A model generated the notes under the pieces. That model was not told the origin of the DNA. It saw only the letters and a program-made list of their open reading frames with translations, and searched no databases. DNA of 11,572 nucleotides from Patescibacteria group bacterium (GTDB lineage: Bacteria > Patescibacteriota > Minisyncoccia > Phycocordibacterales > UBA12079), in assembly GCA_018821685.1 (NCBI GenBank), contig JAHJLO010000037.1:1-11572 (forward strand). The letters are read 5' to 3'. The position numbers and the translations under genes are program-made. Below, one piece after another: positions 5,393 through 11,392 of this stretch. The number at the start of each line of letters is the position of its first letter. Within the stretch, counting starts at the first letter, position 1.

Positions 5393-5878
5393 ATGGATAA
5401 AATAATAAATAAAAAAAATAAAGGAATTAGTTTGATCGAGGTGTTAATAGGACTTTCAATTCTTCTTGTCTCTCTGGTCTCTGTTATCAGCACTTATAAT
5501 TTTTTTCTGAAAGTAGCTAATAATAATACTGAAGTTATAAAAGCAGAATTTTTATTAGAAGAAGGAATAGAATCCATTCGTTTTGTTCGTGATAAAAGTT
5601 GGAGTGATTTTTCAAATATTCCTGTTGATACTTCTCACTACTTAGCTTTCCAGGGAAATTCGTGGTCTTCCACAACAACAGATCCTTATATCGATGGTTT
5701 CTTTGAAAGAAGTTATATTTTAAATAATGTTTATCGTGATGCCAATGATGATATCGCTGAAATCGGGGTTTTGGATGAAGGTATCAAAAAAGTAACGGTT
5801 TTTGTTTCTTGGCCAAACTCAGGGTCTACTTCCACTCTTTCAACTAGTGTTTATTTAGCAAACTTGTTTGATAATTAG
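5393..5878 (+). CDS. Type IV pseudopilin, GspI/PilV-like
   Basis: The 161-residue precursor has a lysine/asparagine-rich leader ending at Gly11. The cleavage site is followed by I12-S-L-I-E16, with Glu at mature +5, and a hydrophobic helix (about 12-34). A helical segment with LLEEGIESIRFVRDKSWSDF (53-72) follows. This kind of E-G-I-E-x-x-R-x-x-R-D motif after the N-terminal helix is typical of PilV/GspI-like minor pilins in Patescibacteria and Gram-positive-type systems. The rest is a beta-rich domain without cysteines. It starts 2 bases after the previous stop and ends 10 bases before the next start, so it is part of one operon. I expect it to act in the tip complex with the J- and K-like proteins. 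Confidence 0.88.
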   Translation: MDKIINKKNKGISLIEVLIGLSILLVSLVSVISTYNFFLKVANNNTEVIKAEFLLEEGIESIRFVRDKSWSDFSNIPVDTSHYLAFQGNSWSSTTTDPYIDGFFERSYILNNVYRDANDDIAEIGVLDEGIKKVTVFVSWPNSGSTSTLSTSVYLANLFDN

Positions 5879-5888
5879 GTTTTAAGTT

Positions 5889-6422
5889 ATGTTTTATTCA
5901 TTTAAAAAAATAAATAGAGTTAAAAATTCCGGTTTTTCCCTGCTTGAGGTTTTAATTTATGTTGCTTCGTTAATTTTTGTTTTGGCAATCGTTACGAATA
6001 CTTTTCTTCTTATGTCGAAATCCTATGTAGGGATTAAAATTTCTCAGAATATTAATAACTCAGCAATCAATATTTTGGAGAGAATGACTCGCGAAATAAG
6101 ATGGTCTAGCGGGGTTGATTCCATGAATAGTGTTTTTAATTTAAACTCAGGAGTATTAATTTTAAATACCGTTGATAATTTAGGAGAGATTGTTGAAAAA
6201 CAATTTTATCTTGAAAACGGTTCTGTAATGATAAAAGAAGGCACGGATGAACCCAAGAGCCTCAATACTGGGGATGTTCAAGTTAATAAAATGTTTTTGG
6301 TTTTGGGTGATAGTGGCGTCTCAACTGCAATTAAAATTGAGTTAGAAATAGAAGGAAGTTTTAGGGATAAAATCAAAACAAAAACTTTTTATGATTCTGT
6401 TGTGATGAGAGAGGGGTATTAA
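5889..6422 (+). CDS. Type IV pseudopilin, GspJ/PilW-like
   Basis: This is a 177-residue minor pilin precursor. The leader of 15 residues is basic and ends in Gly15. The mature start is F16-S-L-L-E20, with the conserved Glu at +5, and a hydrophobic helix runs to about residue 45. ILERMTREIRWSSGVDSM (67-84) resembles the M-x-R-E-I-R region that follows the stalk helix in PilW/GspJ proteins. The C-terminal half is beta-rich with FYLENGSVMIKEG (116-128) and a final strand ending KTFYDSVVMREGY. It lies third in the pseudopilin row, 10 bases after the previous stop and 25 bases before the large fourth gene. No cysteines are present. Confidence 0.86.
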   Translation: MFYSFKKINRVKNSGFSLLEVLIYVASLIFVLAIVTNTFLLMSKSYVGIKISQNINNSAINILERMTREIRWSSGVDSMNSVFNLNSGVLILNTVDNLGEIVEKQFYLENGSVMIKEGTDEPKSLNTGDVQVNKMFLVLGDSGVSTAIKIELEIEGSFRDKIKTKTFYDSVVMREGY

Positions 6423-6447
6423 TAATTTTTAGGTCATCGAAAATATT

Positions 6448-8331
6448 ATGAATTTTAATTTTAAAAAAAATAAAGACGGAGGTTTCGTTATTATAACAGT
6501 GGCCTTGTTTTCTTTGTTAATTTCGATTTCTCTTGTTTCTATCATTTCTTCTCCTGTAATAAGTGAGATTAAAACAAACCGAGATTTATCCAAATCAAAG
6601 CATAGTTTTTTCACAGCAGAGAGTAACAGCGAAGACGTTATTTATAGAATAAAAAACGGAATGGAAGTTTCTTCTCAAGAAGAAATAGAATTAAACGGAG
6701 GAACGGGTGTCGCTGTGGTTAGCGATCTCAGTGAGGGAGTAAAAGAAATAACCTCTGTTGGAGACAATTATAATCGAATCCGAAAAATTAAAAATAATAT
6801 AAGAGTATCAACTGGAGTTAGTTTCAATTACGGTTTGTTTGTCGGGCAGGGTGGAGTTAGCTTTGATTCCAATACTAGAATTAACGGATCTATTTATTCA
6901 AATGGAAATATAATTGGGGGAAGTAACTCTGTTATTGCTGGAGATGTTTATGTCGCTACTCAAATAGCGACAACGACAGATACCGAGTGGACTGTATATA
7001 ATGAGGATTTTGAATTCGGTCTTAATATATACGGACAAAATCGTATTGATGTTGTCCAAAGTTTTAAATTTAATTCAGACGATGTTTATTTAGCAAAAGC
7101 AGGTTTGTATTTGAAAAAAGTCGGATCTCCTTCTAATATCAGTGTAAAAGTAGCTGAAGATAAAAATGGTATTCCAGATAAAAATGATATCGTCACAACT
7201 GGGACAATTTCTTCAGGTTCTGTTGGCACCTCCTATTCTTTCGTGGATGTTAGTTTCAATGAAAACGAAGAGGTGGATTCAGATGAAACATACTGGTTGA
7301 TTTTAGATTTAGTTCAAGATGATGAAAATTATTATGTTTGGGGTTTTGATAACACTGACGGATATGCAGAAGGAACCGCTAGTTTTAGTAGTAATTGGCT
7401 AACAGGAGGTTACGTAAATATTGGAGGTGATTTAGATTTTAAAATTTGGGTAGGTGATTTAAACAGAGCTGGTCTTTTAAAGAGTGTCGTCGTTGACGAT
7501 GGCTTAGGAGGTTTTTTCTCTGCCTACGCCCACACTATTATGGATTCTGATGTAAGTGGAGACGTTTTTGCTTCTTCATTTACCGATGGAAGTGTTGGAG
7601 GTGATATCGTCGCTAATAATTTATCTGACTGTAGCGTTTCTGGAGATGCTAGCTATAATTTTTCTACAAATTGTTTAATAGGTGGAACCGAAACTACTCC
7701 TACTACTATCCCTGTCGACCCTCCTTTTTTAGCATATCCTATTTCGGAAGCAAATATTGAAAGCTGGAAAGACCTAGCTATTGAAGGGGGTGTTATAAGT
7801 ACTGGTGATTATGAACCTGAGGATGGTCAGGTCATCGGACCCGGTGTAATCGAGGGTGATTTAATTGTTGCTTATTCAACCGCTATTAGTTTAGACGGGA
7901 CCGTATACGTGAAGGGAAATATTATTATCGCGAGCAATTCCGAAATAAATCTTACTTCTGACTCAAGGGTTCTTTTGGCGGATGGTTGGGTTAACATCGG
8001 GCTAAGCTCTTCTGTTAATGGTTCGTTATCGGACGAAAATCATTTAATGATTTTATCTTTGGCTCGGTGTGATGATATCTGGGGAAAAATTGACTGTAAT
8101 GTTGACGAGGCTTCTATTAGTGCTGGGAATAATGTTGTTGCCGATATTTTAGCAGCTCCCTACGGAGCTATTCGTATGGATAATAATATAACAGTCGTTA
8201 CCCTTGTTGGTAGTCAGTTGATTTTAAAAAATAATATTGTTTTAAATTATGAGCAAGGATTAACTAATATTAATTTTTCTTCGGGGCCAAGTGGGACTTG
8301 GGCTATCGATTCTTGGCGTGAAATAGAATAA
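6448..8331 (+). CDS. Large PilX/GspK-like minor pilin, probable tip adhesin with beta-helix and inserted jelly-roll-like domain
   Basis: The 627-residue protein starts with a basic leader and G12|F13-V-I-I-T17, then a hydrophobic helix to about residue 34. The usual Glu at mature +5 is Thr, as in GspK/PilX tip subunits that also lack it. Residues 36-120 look like a stalk. From about 126 the protein is rich in short beta repeats (GSIYSNGNIIGGSNSVIAGDV, 147-167; VSGDVFASSF, 369-378; VIEGDLIVAYSTAISLDGTV, 467-486), suggesting a polymer-forming/bactofilin-like beta-helix. This is interrupted at about 180-336 by a domain resembling the choice-of-anchor R type (QSFKF..., GLYLKKVGSPSNISVKV, TYWLIL). 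Four cysteines (395/409, 541/550) could form two extracellular disulfides. A Thr/Pro linker lies at 414-426. It is last in the pilus operon. Confidence 0.82.
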   Translation: MNFNFKKNKDGGFVIITVALFSLLISISLVSIISSPVISEIKTNRDLSKSKHSFFTAESNSEDVIYRIKNGMEVSSQEEIELNGGTGVAVVSDLSEGVKEITSVGDNYNRIRKIKNNIRVSTGVSFNYGLFVGQGGVSFDSNTRINGSIYSNGNIIGGSNSVIAGDVYVATQIATTTDTEWTVYNEDFEFGLNIYGQNRIDVVQSFKFNSDDVYLAKAGLYLKKVGSPSNISVKVAEDKNGIPDKNDIVTTGTISSGSVGTSYSFVDVSFNENEEVDSDETYWLILDLVQDDENYYVWGFDNTDGYAEGTASFSSNWLTGGYVNIGGDLDFKIWVGDLNRAGLLKSVVVDDGLGGFFSAYAHTIMDSDVSGDVFASSFTDGSVGGDIVANNLSDCSVSGDASYNFSTNCLIGGTETTPTTIPVDPPFLAYPISEANIESWKDLAIEGGVISTGDYEPEDGQVIGPGVIEGDLIVAYSTAISLDGTVYVKGNIIIASNSEINLTSDSRVLLADGWVNIGLSSSVNGSLSDENHLMILSLARCDDIWGKIDCNVDEASISAGNNVVADILAAPYGAIRMDNNITVVTLVGSQLILKNNIVLNYEQGLTNINFSSGPSGTWAIDSWREIE

Positions 8332-8453
8332 ATAATCTTAAATTTGGCGCTGGACTTTGTCGCAATTCGCAAAATGTCAGTCGCCCTATAGAAGATAGGT
8401 CTTCTTCCATTTTGCTCTCGCTCCTTGCCCAGCATCCAAATTTAAGATTATTT
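8330..8453. repeat. 124-bp element with long terminal inverted repeats and nested hairpins
   Basis: An 18-bp perfect inverted repeat forms the ends: AAATAATCTTAAATTTGG (8330-8347) and its complement (8436-8453). It continues inward as GCTGG (8349-8353) / CCAGC (8429-8433). Inside, GCAAAATG (8369-8376) pairs with CATTTTGC (8408-8415). At the centre, CCTAT (8385-8389) pairs with ATAGG (8395-8399), with an alternative AGAAGA/TCTTCT (8390-8395/8400-8405). The left end overlaps the stop codon of the pilin gene. There is no T-tract, so it is not a standard terminator. It may be a structured RNA, a 3'-end stabiliser or a MITE-like repeat. Confidence 0.7.
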
Positions 8454-8504
8454 CCATTTTGGGAACTCCATCCAATTTAAAAAATTATTAAACGCGTGGT
8501 TTTT

Positions 8505-8638
8505 ATTTCTAAATCCTCGTCGTCTTTCAGTTAAAGGCTGACGCGGTGCGAGGAGTTCAGATAAAATTTAAAGAAGCAGAAAACCGAAGGTTTTCTGCTT
8601 CTTTAAATTTTCTCTGAACGACGTCGCAATCTAGAAAT
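8505..8638. repeat. 134-bp structured element centred on a 23-bp perfect hairpin
   Basis: The centre is a 23-bp perfect stem (8563-8585 / 8589-8611) with a GAA loop. It is extended by GTTCAGA (8555-8561) / TCTGAAC (8613-8619) across one mismatch. Further out, CGTC (8521-8524) pairs with GACG (8620-8623), and ATTTCTA (8505-8511) pairs with TAGAAAT (8632-8638). The left-side excess 8525-8554 can form its own small hairpin (CAG/CTG), giving a three-way-junction shape. Alternative pairings exist: CCTCG (8515-8519) with CGAGG (8549-8553), or TGCGA (8547-8551) with TCGCA (8624-8628). It ends 3 bases before the tpiA extended -10. Confidence 0.7.
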
Positions 8639-8640
8639 TA

Positions 8641-8649
8641 TGATATTAT
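8641..8649 (+). promoter_or_regulatory. Extended -10 promoter of tpiA, probably leaderless
   Basis: TGaTATTAT (8641-8649) is an extended -10. It ends 6 bases before the tpiA ATG at 8656, so initiation about 7 bases downstream falls on the A of the start codon. A -35 would lie inside the right arm of the structured element; none is obvious. Confidence 0.6.
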
Positions 8650-8655
8650 ATCTAT

Positions 8656-9429
8656 ATGTCAAAAAATAAAAAAATCATTATTGCTAATTGGAAAATGAAT
8701 CCGGTCAGTACCAAAGAAGCTAAAAAGTTATTTTTAGGAATTAAAATCACGGCGAGTAAATTAAAAAATGTTCAAACTGTTGTTTGCCCACCTTTCGTTT
8801 ATTTGAACGAGCTTGTTTCTGAGTACAAAGGACATAGAATTGCTATTGGGGCTCAAGATTCCTTTTCAGAAAACGCAGGTTCTTTTACAGGAATGGTTTC
8901 CCCAAAAATGTTGAAAAATAGTGGTGTTGAATATGTGATAATCGGACATTCAGAAAGGAGAGCCTTGGGGGAGGATAATAAGATGATTAATGAAAAAACA
9001 AAAGCTTCAATTAAATCTGGATTAAAAGTTATTTTATGTGTGGGGGAGAGAAGTAGAGACGAACAGGGTAAACAGTTCAGTTTTATAAAAAAAGAATTAG
9101 TTGAATCCTTGGACGGAATTGCGAAAGGATCTCTTAAAAATATTTTTGTTGCCTATGAGCCAATCTGGGCTATAAGTAATAATAGTAAAAACAAAGCGAT
9201 GTCATCAAATGATATTCATGAGATGACAATTTTTATTAAAAAAGTTTTGACAGATAAATTCGGAGTCGGGATGAAGATTGCTGGTGTTTTGTACGGAGGT
9301 TCAGCTGGTCCTTTAAATACAAAAGATATTTTAGAAAACGGAAACGCCGATGGTCTGTTAGTTGGTAGGTCTAGTTTGGACGCTAAAAAATTTAACAGAA
9401 TTTTAGAAACAGCAAATAATATAGAGTAA
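8656..9429 (+). CDS. tpiA: Triosephosphate isomerase
   Basis: It interconverts dihydroxyacetone phosphate and glyceraldehyde 3-phosphate in the cytoplasm (glycolysis). The 257 residues match the family. Catalytic residues are visible: N11 and K13 in IIANWKMN, H98 in IIGHSERR, and E168 in AYEPIWAI. Phosphate-binding loops appear as LYGGSAGPLN (212-221) and GLLVGRSSLD (233-242). Odd feature: the mobile loop 6, usually P-x-W-A-I-G-T-G, continues here as ISNNSKNKAMSS, losing the G-T-G and being slightly expanded. The start is fixed by the family N-terminus and the adjacent -10. pgk follows after 9 bases, so the two are one operon. Confidence 0.96.
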   Translation: MSKNKKIIIANWKMNPVSTKEAKKLFLGIKITASKLKNVQTVVCPPFVYLNELVSEYKGHRIAIGAQDSFSENAGSFTGMVSPKMLKNSGVEYVIIGHSERRALGEDNKMINEKTKASIKSGLKVILCVGERSRDEQGKQFSFIKKELVESLDGIAKGSLKNIFVAYEPIWAISNNSKNKAMSSNDIHEMTIFIKKVLTDKFGVGMKIAGVLYGGSAGPLNTKDILENGNADGLLVGRSSLDAKKFNRILETANNIE

Positions 9430-9438
9430 ATTTATTTT

Positions 9439-10560
9439 ATGAAAAGTATTAAAGAAGTAAAAGACTTAAAAGGAAAAAAAGTTTTATTAAGATTGGATTT
9501 GAACGTTCCTGTTCGGGACGGTAAAATTTTGAATGATTTTAGAATTAAAAAGGTTATCCCAACCATAGGATTTTTACAGGAGCGGGGTGCGAAGGTAATA
9601 ATTTTAAGTCATATCGGTAGAAAAAAAGAAGATACCTTGAAACCCGTTTTTGATTATCTAGTAGGAGAGGTTAAAAATATTAAATTTAATGGAGATGTTC
9701 TTGATGAGAGTGCCTTTGAGTTAGTTGGAAAAATGAAAGAGGGAGAGGTTATTCTTATGGAAAACTTGAGAAAGCACGAAGAAGAAAAAGAGGGTGACGA
9801 TAGTTTTTCAAAACAAATATCTAAACTCGGAGATATTTATGTAAACGAATCTTTCTCAAATTCACACCGAGATCACTCTTCTATAACAGGTATTCCTAAG
9901 TTTTTACCAAGTTACTCGGGCATTTTGTTCCAGAAAGAGATTGATGGTTTGTCTTCTTGTTTCGAACCACAAGAACCTTCTTTGTTTATTTTAGGAGGAA
10001 ACAAGTTAAAAACAAAACTTTCTTTTGTAGAACACTCTTTAGAAATTGGAAGTTTTGTTTTTGTAGGAGGAGCTTTGGCTAATGATTTTTTTAAAGAAAA
10101 GAAATTTGAAATTGGAAAGTCTTTTGTTTGCGAAGAAAAATTTAATTTAGGAAGTCTGTTGGAAAATAAAAAATTAATTTTGCCCATCGATGTTGTCGTG
10201 AGGAATAGTGGAGGAGAAATTATTACAAAAAAACCAGAAAACGTTTTGAGCGATGAAAAAATATTAGATGCAGGACCTCAAACGATTTCTTTACTCGAAG
10301 ATAAGTTAAAGGAGGTTAAGTTTGTTCTGATGAATGGACCTCTCGGTGATTACGAAAAAGGTTTCGGTAAACCCACTAATGATTTGATTCAGGCTATTGC
10401 TGGTTCGGGTATTCAGTCAATCATAGGCGGTGGAGATACAACTGCTTTAATAAATGAACTTGGAATTGAGGGTAAATTCACTTTTGTTTCTACGGGGGGA
10501 GGTGCAATGCTTGAATTTCTTCAAAACAAAACTTTGCCAGGAATTGAGGCTTTAGGGTAA
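9439..10560 (+). CDS. pgk: Phosphoglycerate kinase
   Basis: It transfers phosphate from 1,3-bisphosphoglycerate to ADP, giving ATP and 3-phosphoglycerate. At 373 residues it is a little shorter than the usual 390-400. Substrate-binding motifs in the N-domain are RLDLNVPV (18-25), SHIGR (57-61), ENLRKHEEE (108-116) and NSHRDHSS (141-148, family H-R-x-H). C-domain nucleotide-site motifs are LGGNKLKTKL (185-194, usually G-G-A-K-V-S-D-K), NGPLGDYE (299-306), GGGDTTA (330-336) and STGGGAMLEFL (351-361), followed by LPGIEAL. Several positions deviate from textbook consensus in a way common to fast-evolving Patescibacteria. No Shine-Dalgarno is seen before the ATG; expression is probably from the tpiA promoter. 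It ends at a strong hairpin terminator. Confidence 0.96.
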   Translation: MKSIKEVKDLKGKKVLLRLDLNVPVRDGKILNDFRIKKVIPTIGFLQERGAKVIILSHIGRKKEDTLKPVFDYLVGEVKNIKFNGDVLDESAFELVGKMKEGEVILMENLRKHEEEKEGDDSFSKQISKLGDIYVNESFSNSHRDHSSITGIPKFLPSYSGILFQKEIDGLSSCFEPQEPSLFILGGNKLKTKLSFVEHSLEIGSFVFVGGALANDFFKEKKFEIGKSFVCEEKFNLGSLLENKKLILPIDVVVRNSGGEIITKKPENVLSDEKILDAGPQTISLLEDKLKEVKFVLMNGPLGDYEKGFGKPTNDLIQAIAGSGIQSIIGGGDTTALINELGIEGKFTFVSTGGGAMLEFLQNKTLPGIEALG

Positions 10561-10582
10561 ATAAAAAATTTTTTAAAAAAAC

Positions 10583-10617
10583 AAAAGGCGGATTTTGTCA
10601 GAGAAAATCCGCCTTTT
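10583..10617. terminator. Bidirectional terminator between pgk and the HIT gene
   Basis: AAAAGGCGGATTTT (10583-10596) is perfectly complementary to AAAATCCGCCTTTT (10604-10617), with a 7-base loop. The T-tract is moderate on the plus strand and longer on the minus strand, so it can also end the convergent antitoxin-relE-HIT transcript. Confidence 0.9.
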
Positions 10618-10680
10618 ACAATTTTAATTTTAGAGAATCCTGCCCTTATAATTCTTTTCTAATTTTTGTGACAATCCAGG

Positions 10681-10696
10681 GTTGTAAATTTACAAC
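10681..10696. repeat. 16-bp perfect palindrome downstream of the HIT gene
   Basis: GTTGTAAATTTACAAC is its own reverse complement and lies 11 bases past the HIT stop codon. It could help end or stabilise the minus-strand transcript, or be a dimeric protein binding site. No further evidence distinguishes these. Confidence 0.4.
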
Positions 10697-10707
10697 TAAA
10701 CGAAAAG

Positions 10708-11106
10708 TTATAAATTATTCTTAATTGATTTCGCTATTTTTTCCATCTCCTCGCTGCTTATTGTTTTTATATTATTTAAATTAATAGCTTCACCATGACC
10801 GTCGTTTTTAAGTCTTGGAATTAACCAGACATGTGCGTGTGGAACTTCTTCGCCAAAAACCAAAGAAATTATGTACTCAGTTTCCATTGTTTTTTTGAGA
10901 CTTTTTGCTATGTTTTGAATAACTTTATAATATTCTCCTATATTCTCTATATCCCAAACCCATCTGAAGTGTTTTTTAGGGATAACCAATGTATGACCTG
11001 GATTTAGTGGTCGAATATCTAAAAAAGCATAAAAATTTTCATCCTCGTAAATTTTATAGCTTGGAATTTCTCCTGATATTATTTTACAAAATAAGCAATC
11101 ATTCAT
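10708..11106 (-). CDS. HIT-family nucleotide hydrolase/transferase
   Basis: HIT proteins hydrolyse or transfer nucleotidyl groups from dinucleoside polyphosphates or nucleoside phosphoramidates in the cytoplasm. The 132 residues fit the family. The N-terminus CLFCKIISGEIP (4-15) has the C-x-x-C pair that, with a downstream His (H46 in PKKHF) and another in the active site, often binds zinc. LNPGHTLVIPKKH (34-46) is characteristic. The HIT triad appears as H90-A-H92-V-W94-L: the nucleophilic second His is kept, but the third His is Trp. The start lies 5 bases after the relE stop, so it is cotranscribed with the toxin-antitoxin genes. Its substrate is unknown. Confidence 0.9.
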   Translation of the reverse strand: MNDCLFCKIISGEIPSYKIYEDENFYAFLDIRPLNPGHTLVIPKKHFRWVWDIENIGEYYKVIQNIAKSLKKTMETEYIISLVFGEEVPHAHVWLIPRLKNDGHGEAINLNNIKTISSEEMEKIAKSIKNNL

Positions 11107-11111
11107 GTTTT

Positions 11112-11381
11112 TTATTTAGTTTTATAAATACTGTGGTTGTCGATTGAAAGAAAGTGAACGATAATTTCTTTCTTTTTAGATATTTCAAAAATTATTCTAT
11201 AGGTGTGATTAATTGAAAAAGAATAAAAATCTTTAAATTTACCATGAAGTTTGTGGGTTTTTAAGCTGGGGTCAAAAATATCTTTTTTAAATAAACCTTC
11301 TTTTTCTTCAGCCAGTCTTTTAATTTTAGTTGGTAATTTTTTATATTTTTTAATAAAGTTTGATGAGTAAATGATTATCAT
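11112..11381 (-). CDS. RelE/ParE-superfamily toxin (probable mRNA interferase)
   Basis: The 89-residue basic protein has the RelE/YafQ layout. An N-terminal helical half with FIKKYKKLPTKIKRLAEEK (9-27) is followed by FDPSLKTHKLHGKFKDFYSF (36-55), SINHTYRIIFEI (56-67) and a C-terminal IDNHSIYK (80-87). In this family the central basic residues (K44, H46, K48 and R62 region) and the C-terminal His/Tyr (H83, Y86) form the RNA-cleaving site. It would cut mRNA on the ribosome and be neutralised by the antitoxin encoded just upstream (stop 11 bases before this ATG). A four-codon frame lies in the gap, and its TGA overlaps this start (ATGA). ParE-like gyrase poisoning is less likely from the residues seen but cannot be excluded. 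Confidence 0.88.
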   Translation of the reverse strand: MIIIYSSNFIKKYKKLPTKIKRLAEEKEGLFKKDIFDPSLKTHKLHGKFKDFYSFSINHTYRIIFEISKKKEIIVHFLSIDNHSIYKTK

Positions 11382-11392
11382 AGTTTATTCAT

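Larger units (their letters stand above)
8332..8655. other. Non-coding region between the pilus operon and tpiA
   Basis: No plausible coding frame was found on either strand. Nearly all of the region is taken up by two structured inverted-repeat elements (8330-8453 and 8505-8638) plus the tpiA -10 region. The spacer 8454-8504 is plain AT-rich DNA; it contains a second copy of the 10-mer TTCCATTTTG (8452-8461) also found at 8405-8414. Confidence 0.7.

Noticed and set aside
8555..8619. GTTCAGA...TCTGAAC flanking a long hairpin suggested an integron attC site
   Set aside because: attC sites run RYYYAAC to GTTRRRY with extrahelical bases. Here the order is reversed, the GTTRRRY consensus is not met, and the stem is perfect. 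No integrase or cassette is nearby.
9912..10187. Minus-strand 91-codon open frame
   Set aside because: It is opposite the clear pgk coding sequence and has no recognisable features.
10647..10652. TATAAT on the plus strand after pgk
   Set aside because: No plus-strand gene follows. It would only drive transcription antisense to the HIT gene, and there is no independent support.
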